DNA of 64,000 nucleotides from SAR324 cluster bacterium (lineage in GTDB: Bacteria; SAR324; NAC60-12), in assembly GCA_028281495.1 (NCBI GenBank), contig JANQJU010000057.1, positions 183,272 to 247,271 of the forward strand, written 5' to 3'. Below, piece by piece: positions 6,851 to 15,362 of this stretch; position 1 is the first letter of the stretch, and each line of letters begins with the position of its first letter. The position numbers and the translations under genes are program-made. Below the pieces are notes generated by a model. That model worked only from the letters and a program-made list of their open reading frames with translations, ran no database searches and was not told the origin of the DNA.

Positions 6851-8581
6851 ATGCAACTGAATTTTTGTTGGAAAGGGAAGCTCCCCTCACAGTATGTGCC
6901 TCTGTTCAATGCAACAGCCAAAAACATCAGTCCGCAATTCATGGAATGGTTCACGGCCGTGTCGGAATCCCAAGGGCGTTCGTTGGATTGGTGGGTGTGT
7001 AACCCTTCCACACGCAGTCCCATCATGAGTCCTTTATTTCACTACTGTTGCTTCCTAGCTTTCTTGCAAGAGCTGATGGAACGTAACGAACCGATTGTTG
7101 CAGTACGGACCGACTCGAAGGCGTTTCATAAGATTTTGTCTCATTTCATCCGCGTCAATTCGTGGCCGGTTCGCGTGGTATATGAACCGCCCAGCTTGTT
7201 GCAACGGCTCCGCTCCACCTTGATCCAGTGGTATCAACGATGGGTGGTGCCACGCGACCGATTGCATCGATGGTGGTTGGCCCAACGGAGTGTATCTCAA
7301 AAGAAGGCGATTCCCTTCAAGCCATTGACGTTGATCTATACGTACTATTTCCGAGATGCAGCAGAATCCCACAACTTTCCTGGTTTGCTGGATACGTTGT
7401 CTGACGAGGAACAGGCCACGCTGTATTTTGTACCGAAATTTTATGGAATCTATCCACGCGAATTCCGGAAGATTTTTGAACAGATCCGGCAGTCTTCCAA
7501 AAACTATCTATTGCCGGAAGATTATCTGCGCCTTTCGGATTATTGGTATGCTTGGAGCCACCTCTGGCGTATTCGTCGTTTGCGATGGAAATCGATCCCA
7601 TTTTTAGGGGTGGATCTGGTGCCGCTCATTCAGGAAGAAATCGAGTCCGACCGCAGCTTGGAATCGGCAGTGGACGCTCTGCTGATTTATCGCTTTGTAC
7701 AACGTCTTCGGGAATCGGACCTCCCAGTAAAACGAGTGATGAACTGGTTTCAAAATCAAGTGATGGATCGTGGTTGGAGCGCTGGATTTCACCAGCATTT
7801 TTCGCAAGCCACGAGCGTGGGATACCAAGCGTTTGTGGGGATGTTTTGGCAGTTCAATCTCTACCCGATGCAACTTGAAAAACGACATCGCTTGGTTCCG
7901 AACGAGGTGGCTGTGACTGGCAATGCCTTAGTGACACCCACCCAACAATTCTGCTCAGGCCTAAAAGTTTCGGTGGTTCCAGCCTTCCGATTTCAAGGAG
8001 TTTGGCGAGAACGAAAGCCAATAGAAAAGCCTCACCCATACACCATCTTAATTGCACTGACCTCCATGCTAGGCCCCCGCAATGAAGTCTTGAGCGTGGT
8101 ACACGGATGCTTGCAGACAGGGTTGCACTTGCCCCAAACTTCCCCCAACCCACAGGGGGTACGCTTTGCAGTCAAACTGCATCCCATCAACACGCCGGAG
8201 CAAGTACGCCGTGAATTTCCAGGAACATGGCCAGATGCTTTGGAATTCGTCACTGGTAATTTCCAAGATTGTTTGGATCAAGCGGATGTCTTGGTGAGTT
8301 CGGGTTCTAGTGTGAGCATGGAAGCATTAGCGCAAGGGGTGCCTTCCGTTGTCGTAGGGAGCCAGTCGGGATTGAGCTACATTCCGATCCCAGACGAGGT
8401 CGATGAAGGCCTATGGCGACTGTGTTACACCCCAAAAGAACTTTCAGCGGCCTTGGAATATTTCCAAAGTCGCGACCCGGCTACTTTGCAAAACCATCGA
8501 AAACTGGGTGACGCTGTCCGTGAAGGCTATTTTGCAAAACTGACCTCTCACGGTGTTCGACAACTTCTGAATCTGGAATGA
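6851..8581 (+). CDS. Surface carbohydrate biosynthesis protein, GT-B-like C-terminal half
   Basis: A 576-residue soluble protein. The C-terminal 170 residues have the hallmarks of GT-B capsule and Kdo/sialyl-type transferases. These are KLHP near residue 436, then an ADVLVSSGSSVSMEALAQGVP block near 476-497, the usual nucleotide-sugar site. The N-terminal 350 residues match no common domain I can name, but the overall layout resembles the uncharacterised 'surface carbohydrate biosynthesis protein' family (TIGR04326-like) found with CMP-sugar synthetases. It could therefore consume the product of the preceding cassette. The ATG at 6851 lacks a Shine-Dalgarno site because a tandem repeat abuts it; a later start is possible. 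The last codons are repeated three times downstream. Confidence 0.65.
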   Translation: MQLNFCWKGKLPSQYVPLFNATAKNISPQFMEWFTAVSESQGRSLDWWVCNPSTRSPIMSPLFHYCCFLAFLQELMERNEPIVAVRTDSKAFHKILSHFIRVNSWPVRVVYEPPSLLQRLRSTLIQWYQRWVVPRDRLHRWWLAQRSVSQKKAIPFKPLTLIYTYYFRDAAESHNFPGLLDTLSDEEQATLYFVPKFYGIYPREFRKIFEQIRQSSKNYLLPEDYLRLSDYWYAWSHLWRIRRLRWKSIPFLGVDLVPLIQEEIESDRSLESAVDALLIYRFVQRLRESDLPVKRVMNWFQNQVMDRGWSAGFHQHFSQATSVGYQAFVGMFWQFNLYPMQLEKRHRLVPNEVAVTGNALVTPTQQFCSGLKVSVVPAFRFQGVWRERKPIEKPHPYTILIALTSMLGPRNEVLSVVHGCLQTGLHLPQTSPNPQGVRFAVKLHPINTPEQVRREFPGTWPDALEFVTGNFQDCLDQADVLVSSGSSVSMEALAQGVPSVVVGSQSGLSYIPIPDEVDEGLWRLCYTPKELSAALEYFQSRDPATLQNHRKLGDAVREGYFAKLTSHGVRQLLNLE

Positions 8582-8619
8582 ACCTCTGAATCTGGAATGA
8601 ACTTCTGAACCTAGAATGA
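8563..8619 (+). repeat. 19-bp tandem repeat containing the stop codon of the preceding gene
   Basis: Three 19-bp units (8563-8581, 8582-8600, 8601-8619). The first is the last codons and TGA stop of the preceding gene. The second differs from it at one base and the third at two, giving three successive TGA-containing copies up to the start of rfbG. Confidence 0.92.
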
Positions 8620-9728
8620 TTATGACGACAACGCTTTTTCACAACATCTATCGAGATAAAAAAGTTCTAGTCACCGGGAACACGGGTTTCAAAGGTTCCT
8701 GGCTTTCCGCTTGGCTGATCGCCTTGGGAGCCAAAGTGTATGGCATTTCCAATCGAATCCCGACCAACCCCTCTCATTTTGAAGCAGCTCATTTGGAAGA
8801 CCGGATTCGCTATTTCCAAGCCGACATCCGGGAATTTCGCAAATTGCGAGCGTTGATTGAGTCGATCCAGCCCGATTTCTTATTCCATTTGGCAGCCCAA
8901 CCTTTGGTTCGCCAATCGTATCAAGAACCCTTGTTGACGCTAGAGACAAACATCATGGGTACAGCCCATGTTCTCGAAGCGCTGCGTAGCGTCCGGCACC
9001 CCTGTCATGCCGTCTTTATCACCAGTGACAAATGTTACGACAATGTTGAATGGACATGGGGCTATCGGGAAACCGACCCGCTGGGGGGAAAAGACCCGTA
9101 CAGCGCCTCCAAAGGGGGTGCGGAGTTGGTGATCAAGACCTATGCCCATTCCTATTTTCAAGGCAGTGTCAACTCCGTCAAAATCGCTGTTGGACGGGCT
9201 GGGAATGTGATGGGTGGTGGTGATTGGGCGGCTGATCGCATTGTGCCGGATAGCATCGTAGCCTGGGCTAAGGGCGATTCTGTAAAAATTCGTGCTCCCT
9301 GGGCCACTCGCCCGTGGCAACATGTTCTTGAACCCTTAAGCGGCTATTTGCGCCTGGGCCAATGCTTGGCAGAAGATTCTGAACTGAATGGGGAGCCCTT
9401 CAATTTTGGTCCACCTGCTGATCAAAATTTCACCGTAACCCAGCTTTTGGAAACCATGAAACGCTACTGGCCTGAAGGCAAGTGGCAGGATGTCTCGATC
9501 CCCCACCAAGTCCACGAAGCTCGCTTACTGAAACTCTGCTGCGACAAAGCCTTGCATCAATTGGGATGGAAACCCACCTTGAATTTCAATGAAACCATTC
9601 AAATGACGGTGGATTGGTACCGCCATTATTATGAGAATCCAGAACAGGATATCTTTACGTTCACTTCACAACAAATTGCACAGTACGTAGAACACGCCCG
9701 AACCCGCAACTTAGTCTGGGTTGGATAA
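8616..9728 (+). CDS. rfbG: CDP-glucose 4,6-dehydratase
   Basis: A 370-residue extended SDR that converts CDP-D-glucose to CDP-4-keto-6-deoxy-D-glucose, the entry step to CDP-linked dideoxy sugars. Visible features are the TGNTGFKGSWL nucleotide loop near residue 20, the SDKCYDN segment near 131, the catalytic YSASKGG near 154 and NFGPP near 264. The length agrees with RfbG (about 360). Either the ATG at 8616 or the one at 8622 may be used; the first overlaps the last copy of the 19-bp repeat and neither has a clear ribosome-binding site. With rfbF at 10565 it forms a complete CDP-glucose to 4-keto-6-deoxy branch, and the epimerase/reductase at 11346 is the likely next step. Confidence 0.93.
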   Translation: MIMTTTLFHNIYRDKKVLVTGNTGFKGSWLSAWLIALGAKVYGISNRIPTNPSHFEAAHLEDRIRYFQADIREFRKLRALIESIQPDFLFHLAAQPLVRQSYQEPLLTLETNIMGTAHVLEALRSVRHPCHAVFITSDKCYDNVEWTWGYRETDPLGGKDPYSASKGGAELVIKTYAHSYFQGSVNSVKIAVGRAGNVMGGGDWAADRIVPDSIVAWAKGDSVKIRAPWATRPWQHVLEPLSGYLRLGQCLAEDSELNGEPFNFGPPADQNFTVTQLLETMKRYWPEGKWQDVSIPHQVHEARLLKLCCDKALHQLGWKPTLNFNETIQMTVDWYRHYYENPEQDIFTFTSQQIAQYVEHARTRNLVWVG

Positions 9729-9759
9729 ACGTAGGATTGAATCAACGGAACAAAACACT

Positions 9760-10524
9760 ATGGCTATCGACAACGCAAAACAGATCGTGGACACAATCAC
9801 CCAGATCGCTCAACAAGCCGCGCATGCAATGAAGCAAGATTTGGTAGAGTATCGCAAAGTGGAGCAGAATCTCCCTCGCGATGTCAAAGTCGCTGCTGAC
9901 CGGCGATTGGAATCACAAATCTTGGAAAATCTGTTCCAGCATTTTGAGTATCCTATTTTGTCGGAAGAAAGCGGAGAAGTGGAAGGTGCTGATCAAGAAA
10001 GTGGTTACTATTGGATCGTGGATCCCTTGGACGGTAGTGTCAATTTTTCACGAGGGTTTCCGTTGTGCTGCATCTCCATTGCGCTCTGGCATAAAAACAA
10101 TCCGATACTGGGCATGATCTACGATTTCAACCAGGAAGAAGTGTTCACAGGTATCGTCGGAGAAGGTGCGTGGCTGAATGGCAATCCGATGGCATGCAGT
10201 GCCGTCGATTCCATTGGAGAAGCAGTGTTGTGTACCGGATTTCCCAACAAACATCGATTTACCGAAGAAGCGTTGCTCGCCTTCACCCATAAAGTGAAAG
10301 ATTACAAAAAAATACGTTTACTGGGATCAGCAGCTTTATCAATGGCCTACGTGGCCTGCGGTCGTGCTGATAGTTACCGCGAGCATCACATCAAACTGTG
10401 GGATATCGCAGCAGGAGCCGCATTGATCTTGGCAGCGGGGGGGCAAGTGACAACAGCGCCTTCCGAACACACTCATGCTGTACTCATCCATGCGACGAAT
10501 TCCCATCTCGATGCATCCATTTAA
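9760..10524 (+). CDS. Inositol monophosphatase-family phosphatase
   Basis: A 254-residue Mg-dependent phosphatase. The family's metal sites are visible as SEESGE near residue 69, DPLDGSVNFSRG near residue 88 and LWDIAAGAALI near 214. I use ATG 9760 rather than TTG 9721, which lies inside rfbG. Members dephosphorylate inositol, sugar or nucleotide phosphates; CysQ-like enzymes have the same motifs. Its position between rfbG and rfbF suggests a sugar phosphate as substrate. The canonical CDP-sugar route does not need such a step, so this placement is worth noting. The substrate is unknown. Confidence 0.85.
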   Translation: MAIDNAKQIVDTITQIAQQAAHAMKQDLVEYRKVEQNLPRDVKVAADRRLESQILENLFQHFEYPILSEESGEVEGADQESGYYWIVDPLDGSVNFSRGFPLCCISIALWHKNNPILGMIYDFNQEEVFTGIVGEGAWLNGNPMACSAVDSIGEAVLCTGFPNKHRFTEEALLAFTHKVKDYKKIRLLGSAALSMAYVACGRADSYREHHIKLWDIAAGAALILAAGGQVTTAPSEHTHAVLIHATNSHLDASI

Positions 10525-10564
10525 TACGGTGAAAACCGTTTGAATCTTCATTCAAAGAGCTTTC

Positions 10565-11329
10565 ATGAAGGTCATCATCCTTGCCGGTGGATTCGGCACC
10601 CGGTTGTCTGAATACACCGATATCAAACCCAAGCCGATGGTGGAAATCGGCGGACACCCCATCTTGTGGCACGTTATGAACATTTATGCCTTTCATGGGC
10701 ATAAGGACTTCCATATTGCCTTAGGCTACAAAGGAGAGGTCATCAAAGAGTACTTCCTGAATTATCACTCCATGAATGCCGATTTCACCGTGGATCTTTC
10801 TAATGGAACCATCGAACATCACCGCAAACAACCGGTGGATTGGAAAGTGACTTTGGTCGATACCGGCAACAAATCCATGACCGGAGGCCGAGTGAAACGG
10901 ATGCGGTCCTATATCAACGATACGTTTTTGCTGACCTACGGTGATGGCGTATGCGATGTGGATCTCGATCACCTCATCGAATTTCATAAAAGTCATGGCA
11001 AAATGGTCACGGTCACAGCAGTCCATCCCACCGCTCGCTTTGGAGAATTGCAGATTGAAGACAATCATGTTCTGTACTTCAAAGAAAAACCTCAAACAGC
11101 CCAAGGTTGGATCAATGGAGGCTTCTTTGTGATCGAACCTGAATTCTTCGATCTCATTGAGGGGGATCACACCATCCTTGAAAAAGATCCCCTCGAAAAA
11201 GCAGCCACCATGGGGGAACTCATGGCATACCAACACGACGGATTTTGGCAGTGCATGGATACGGCCCGTGACCGCAATGTGCTCGAAAGCATTTGGCAAT
11301 CGGGCCGCATTCCATGGAAAAAATGGTGA
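10565..11329 (+). CDS. rfbF: Glucose-1-phosphate cytidylyltransferase
   Basis: A 254-residue nucleotidyltransferase making CDP-D-glucose from glucose-1-phosphate and CTP. The N-terminal GGFGTRLSEYT signature, KPKPMVEIGG, LTYGDGVCDVD near residue 122 and GWINGGFFVIEP near 179 are the usual RfbF features, and the length matches the family (about 257). It is preceded by a 40-bp spacer that holds a short hairpin (ACGGT-GAAA-ACCGT at 10527-10540). It acts before RfbG in the pathway although it is encoded after it. Assignment to CTP rather than UTP or dTTP use rests on overall RfbF resemblance and on the rfbG partner. Confidence 0.93.
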   Translation: MKVIILAGGFGTRLSEYTDIKPKPMVEIGGHPILWHVMNIYAFHGHKDFHIALGYKGEVIKEYFLNYHSMNADFTVDLSNGTIEHHRKQPVDWKVTLVDTGNKSMTGGRVKRMRSYINDTFLLTYGDGVCDVDLDHLIEFHKSHGKMVTVTAVHPTARFGELQIEDNHVLYFKEKPQTAQGWINGGFFVIEPEFFDLIEGDHTILEKDPLEKAATMGELMAYQHDGFWQCMDTARDRNVLESIWQSGRIPWKKW

Positions 11330-11345
11330 AGATAGGAAACAGGAC

Positions 11346-12326
11346 ATGACCACAACTCCAAAACGCATTCTCATTCTGGGCGCACACGGTTTCATTGGGA
11401 ATCACTTGGTTTGCAAAGCCTTGCAACAGGGTTATCAAGTCACCGCTGTTTCCTTGCACAACACCGAGTTTGCTCTGCCCTTACCAGAGAACGCCGCTTG
11501 TACGAGCCTTCTTGTAGACATGACTCAAAGGGAATTGGTGCAGTCCTTTTTGAAAGATCGCTCTTTCCATTATGTGATCAACGGTTCGGGTTATATTCAA
11601 CACACGCTCTACCAGAACGGGGGACGAGCCTTGATCGACCAACATTTCAGCACCCTGTTGAACTTGGTGGAATGCCTGGACCGAGATATTTTGGAAGGGT
11701 TTGTCCAAATTGGAAGCAGTGACGAATATGGCAATCTCCCCGCACCCCAATCGGAGGCATCACGAGAAGCTCCAATCTCGCCCTATTCCTTAGGTAAAGT
11801 CGCATCCACACAATTTTTGCAAATGCTGCATCGCACAGAAGCTTTCCCAGCCACGATCGTGCGTTTGTTCTTGGCTTACGGTCCAGGGCAAAACAATCAA
11901 CGGTTTTTACCTCAGATCATCCAAGGATGTTTGGCTGACAAAGTCTTTCCCACATCGGCAGGAGAACAACTCCGAGACTTTTGTTATGTCGAAGACCTCG
12001 TGGACGGCATTTTGAGCGCATTAACCACCCCACAAGCGCATGGCGAAGTGATCAATTTGGCCTCAGGCACGGGCGTGTCCATTCGGTCGATGATCGAAAC
12101 AGTGTGCCACGTGATTGGACGAGGGCGTCCCCAATTTGGTGAGATTCCTTACCGTCCTGGCGAAAACATGCGGTTGTACGCCGACATTGCCAAAGCGAAA
12201 GCCGAGTTGGGTTGGCAGCCCCACACTTCCATAGAGCACGGCTTGCGCAAAACCATCGAATATTACCAACAGCAATCAAACGAATATTACCAACAGCGAT
12301 CAAACAACGAACCTCATAGAGCGTAA
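11346..12326 (+). CDS. NAD-dependent epimerase/dehydratase (extended SDR)
   Basis: A 326-residue nucleotide-sugar SDR. The glycine motif GAHGFIGNHLV is near residue 11, a SSDEYG segment near 122 supplies the catalytic Ser, and YSLGK near 143 supplies the Tyr-Lys pair. RPGENMRLYAD near 272 is typical of sugar epimerases. The start is ATG 11346 with AGGA just upstream; the frame extends upstream to 11157, but that part lies inside rfbF. Following rfbG, it could reduce or epimerise CDP-4-keto-6-deoxyglucose (RfbE/RfbJ-like activity). The C-terminus contains two copies of an EYYQQ-type octapeptide from a 24-bp DNA duplication, beyond the fold. Confidence 0.85.
   Translation: MTTTPKRILILGAHGFIGNHLVCKALQQGYQVTAVSLHNTEFALPLPENAACTSLLVDMTQRELVQSFLKDRSFHYVINGSGYIQHTLYQNGGRALIDQHFSTLLNLVECLDRDILEGFVQIGSSDEYGNLPAPQSEASREAPISPYSLGKVASTQFLQMLHRTEAFPATIVRLFLAYGPGQNNQRFLPQIIQGCLADKVFPTSAGEQLRDFCYVEDLVDGILSALTTPQAHGEVINLASGTGVSIRSMIETVCHVIGRGRPQFGEIPYRPGENMRLYADIAKAKAELGWQPHTSIEHGLRKTIEYYQQQSNEYYQQRSNNEPHRA
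12257..12304 (+). repeat. 24-bp in-frame tandem duplication at the C-terminus of the epimerase gene
   Basis: Two 24-bp units (12257-12280, 12281-12304) differ at one base. They add eight residues to the epimerase without changing frame, close to its stop codon. Confidence 0.9.
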
Positions 12327-12335
12327 GGACAGAGC

Positions 12336-13226
12336 ATGAGCGAAGAACCATCACAGACATGGCCATTTATCAGTGTGGTGATGAATTGTTATAACGGTGC
12401 TCAATACCTCCGGGAAGCGGTCGAAAGTGTGCTGGCACAAACCTATCCGCATTGGGAGTTGGTGTTTTGGGACAATCAATCCACCGATGATAGTGCAGAA
12501 ATCATCCACTCTTACAAAGATTCGCGCATTCAATACTATTATGCTCCGACCCACACTCCATTAGGACCGGCACGCGGTTTGGCAGTAGACAAAGCCAAAG
12601 GCGATTGGATCGGATTTCTCGATTGCGACGATCTGTGGTTTCCTGAAAAACTGGAGAAACAAGTGGCCCTCATCCGCGAAGAAAAAGAGCAAGGACGCGA
12701 AATTGGTTTGGTTTATGGAAAAGCTCTGCGGTTCCGGAAAGGAGACCCAGATCAAGAATTTCCCAGCCGATTCGGAGACCAAGGCATGCCTGAAGGAGAC
12801 GATGTGCTGTGGGAACTGCTACGGGAAAACTATGTGTCTTCCACCAACATGATGGTGAGTCGCGAAGCCTATGATACCGTGGGTGGCTTCCCCACGCATT
12901 ACAAGCATTCCATGGATTATTATTTATCCTGTGCTGTGGGAAAATTTTATCGATTCCGGGCAGTCCCGGAAGTGATCTCCAAATACCGTCTGCATGACAA
13001 AAGTATGTCGAGTCGGATGTGGTACATCGCTATCTTAGAAGGGGTGTGGATTCTGGAAATGTATCTTCATGATTATCCTGCAATCCAAAAACGCTTGTTT
13101 GTCATGAAGTCTCGTTTGATTCAATACACCTTAAAAAAGCGGATCGAACGCATTCCCCTGGCTATGCACCTGTGGGTGGTCTTACGACGGATCAAACAAG
13201 CATTACGGAAACTGCGCACCGCTTAG
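12336..13226 (+). CDS. Glycosyltransferase family 2
   Basis: A 296-residue inverting GT-A glycosyltransferase. ISVVMNCYNGAQYLREAVESV near the N-terminus, WDNQSTDDS near residue 46 and the metal-binding FLDCDDLW near residue 92 are the defining motifs. A later TNMMVSREAYDTVGGF block near 170 is typical of family 2 acceptor-side loops. There is no membrane segment until a basic amphipathic C-terminus, so it probably works at the inner face of the inner membrane, adding one sugar to a lipid-linked glycan. It starts 9 bp after the epimerase, with AAGGA upstream. Donor and acceptor cannot be told from sequence. Confidence 0.9.
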   Translation: MSEEPSQTWPFISVVMNCYNGAQYLREAVESVLAQTYPHWELVFWDNQSTDDSAEIIHSYKDSRIQYYYAPTHTPLGPARGLAVDKAKGDWIGFLDCDDLWFPEKLEKQVALIREEKEQGREIGLVYGKALRFRKGDPDQEFPSRFGDQGMPEGDDVLWELLRENYVSSTNMMVSREAYDTVGGFPTHYKHSMDYYLSCAVGKFYRFRAVPEVISKYRLHDKSMSSRMWYIAILEGVWILEMYLHDYPAIQKRLFVMKSRLIQYTLKKRIERIPLAMHLWVVLRRIKQALRKLRTA

Positions 13227-13316
13227 TTGTGTCGCAATCAAATTCATCGAGTGGGGTCGTATCTTTCCCTCACATTGAAACTGGTACTCCCAACACTATT
13301 TAACGAAGGCAGCTCC

Positions 13317-14195
13317 ATGAGTGTTACCCATGCCCAAGAGGTTTCTACCGGACAACGATTTCAGTTTGGTGCCAATTGGAAAGAATATTCAGAAATCATT
13401 GATGATGCACGGATTGATCATGCCGTGGAATCGCTCACGAACATGTTGGAAACCCAGTCCTTGGCAGGCAAAACGTTTATCGATGTCGGTTCCGGCAGTG
13501 GTTTGTTTTCTTTGGCAGCCCGGAAATTGGGCGCTACCGTACATTCTTTCGATTACGATCCACAGTCGGTTCAGTGCACCGAAATGCTCCGGAATCAACA
13601 CTTTCCCGAAGATTCCCAATGGTATGTGGAACAAGGATCGGCTTTGGATGAAGCGTATCTGCAATCGATCGGTACATTTGATGTTGTGTATTCGTGGGGG
13701 GTGTTGCATCACACGGGCAGCATGTGGAAAGCTCTCGATAACGTGGCTCCGTTGGTGAAGGAAAATGGACAGTTGTTCATTGCAATTTATAACGACCAAG
13801 GCACTGCCAGTCATCGATGGTTGAAAGTGAAGCAGCTCTATAACCGAGCGTCGCCGCGTCTCCAATTCTTGATTGTGGTCGCTGTTGGGATCTTTTTTGA
13901 AAGCCGTACTGCGCTCAGTCAATTGATCAAACTGAAAAATCCAATTGCTCACTGGAAATCCCGTCGTCAAAAACGAGGGATGGCGTTTTGGACCAATCTT
14001 GTGGATTGGGTAGGGGGATACCCCTTCGAATTTGCCAAACCGGAAGCCATCTTTGATTTCTACCGGAAGCGCGGATTCCGGCTCACTCGTCTTTACACAT
14101 GCCGTGGGGGACACGGTTGTAACCAATTCGTGTTTCACAAAGAATCTTCTTCTCATGCGGTCGCAGAAACCGCATCCGCTTCGGAAACTCCATAA
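13317..14195 (+). CDS. Class I SAM-dependent methyltransferase
   Basis: A 292-residue methyltransferase with the AdoMet-binding motif FIDVGSGSGLFSLAA near residue 53 and an acidic FDYDPQS loop near residue 76. The post-motif DVVYSWGVLHHTG near 120 is typical of UbiG/Methyltransf_11-type enzymes. The C-terminal 100 residues are basic and do not match the core domain. ATG 13317 is preferred because GAAGG lies 8 bases upstream; the frame is open back to 13227 without such a site. In this locus it most likely O- or N-methylates a sugar of the surface glycan. The substrate is inferred from context only. Confidence 0.85.
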   Translation: MSVTHAQEVSTGQRFQFGANWKEYSEIIDDARIDHAVESLTNMLETQSLAGKTFIDVGSGSGLFSLAARKLGATVHSFDYDPQSVQCTEMLRNQHFPEDSQWYVEQGSALDEAYLQSIGTFDVVYSWGVLHHTGSMWKALDNVAPLVKENGQLFIAIYNDQGTASHRWLKVKQLYNRASPRLQFLIVVAVGIFFESRTALSQLIKLKNPIAHWKSRRQKRGMAFWTNLVDWVGGYPFEFAKPEAIFDFYRKRGFRLTRLYTCRGGHGCNQFVFHKESSSHAVAETASASETP

Positions 14196-14207
14196 TCGAG
14201 TGGAACT

Positions 14208-15344
14208 ATGAACATCTTAATGGTGATCGGGCAGTATCGTCCCATCGTCGGAGGTTCGGAAGTACAAGCAGAGCGCATTGCAGAAGGCTTGGTAGCCCAG
14301 GGACATCACGTCACGGTGATCACGAGTCGCCCTAAACAAACCCCGCTCTTGGAAGAACAGGGGAATTTGACCATTAAACGCTTGGATGTCCCAGGATTTG
14401 GCAAATTGAAGATCTACCTGCTGATGTCTGCAATGCTCTTTGAAATTCTACGATCTGTGCGAAAGTTTGATGTGGTGCATGTGCATCAAGCGTTGTACCC
14501 AGCTTTTGCAGCCGCTTTGGCCACACGATGGTTGCGTAAACCCATGATTGTGAAAATCGCCAACAGTGGTGCTGGTTTTGACCTGCACAAGTTGGTGCAA
14601 AGCTTTTGGTGGGGACGTTTCATGGCGCATTTTGTGGCAAAGCGGGTGAACTGCTTTGTAGCAGTCAATCGCAACATTTTGGAAGACTTGGAGGAATGGA
14701 AAGTGCCTCCAGAACGGGCAGAATTGATTCCTAACACGGTGACGTTACACCAAGCACGATGGAATCAACCCGTGGAAGGCTACCGCCAACAGTTGAAATT
14801 GCCGTTCGACCGCACCATCTTATTGTGCGTGGCGAGTTTGCTTCCCAAAAAAAATCATATGGTTTTGCTGGATGCCGTGAAACGTTTGCGGGCATCCGGC
14901 GCCCCCTTGCATCTGGTCTTGTTAGGCGAAGGCAGTGGCAGAGGCACCTTATCCGCATGGGTGCAAAAGAACGGAATGCAAGACGTGGTTGAATTTCGAG
15001 GTGTGGTGCCCAATGTCGTAGAATACATGTATGCCTCCGACATTTTTGTGTTGCCCTCGTTGTTTGAAGGAATTTCCAACGCTCTACTAGAAGCCATGAG
15101 CGTGGGATTGCCCTGCATCGTCTCCGATGCTCCGGGCAATTGGGAGGTAGTGGTAGAAGGACAAAACGGATTACGCTTTGCGCCTCATGATGCCGAAGCT
15201 TTGGCCCGCTGCATTGAAGAAGTTCGCACCGATGCTCTCTTCGCTGGAAAGCTTGGTATTGCGGCTCGCATGCATGTGGAACGCTATTACAGCCTGGAAT
15301 CAGGCGTGCAACGGTATCTCAAACTCTACCAACGACTATTATAA
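14208..15344 (+). CDS. Glycosyltransferase family 4
   Basis: A 378-residue retaining GT-B glycosyltransferase. The N-terminal GQYRPIVGGSEVQAE loop (residues 7-21) is the acceptor-side glycine-rich motif of GT4, followed by VVHVHQALYP near residue 86. The C-terminal donor domain shows VASLLPKKNH near 209, then FVLPSLFEGISNALLEAMSVGLP near 281-303 with the usual E-x7-E pair. It transfers a nucleotide-activated sugar to a growing oligosaccharide on the cytoplasmic face. It lies 12 bp after the methyltransferase. The specificity is unknown. Confidence 0.92.
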   Translation: MNILMVIGQYRPIVGGSEVQAERIAEGLVAQGHHVTVITSRPKQTPLLEEQGNLTIKRLDVPGFGKLKIYLLMSAMLFEILRSVRKFDVVHVHQALYPAFAAALATRWLRKPMIVKIANSGAGFDLHKLVQSFWWGRFMAHFVAKRVNCFVAVNRNILEDLEEWKVPPERAELIPNTVTLHQARWNQPVEGYRQQLKLPFDRTILLCVASLLPKKNHMVLLDAVKRLRASGAPLHLVLLGEGSGRGTLSAWVQKNGMQDVVEFRGVVPNVVEYMYASDIFVLPSLFEGISNALLEAMSVGLPCIVSDAPGNWEVVVEGQNGLRFAPHDAEALARCIEEVRTDALFAGKLGIAARMHVERYYSLESGVQRYLKLYQRLL

Positions 15345-15362
15345 ACAAAGGAGAATCAAGTC

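Noticed and set aside
10527..10540. ACGGT-GAAA-ACCGT hairpin before rfbF as a terminator
   Set aside because: The stem is only 5 bp with just three T residues after it, and it lies inside what looks like one operon.
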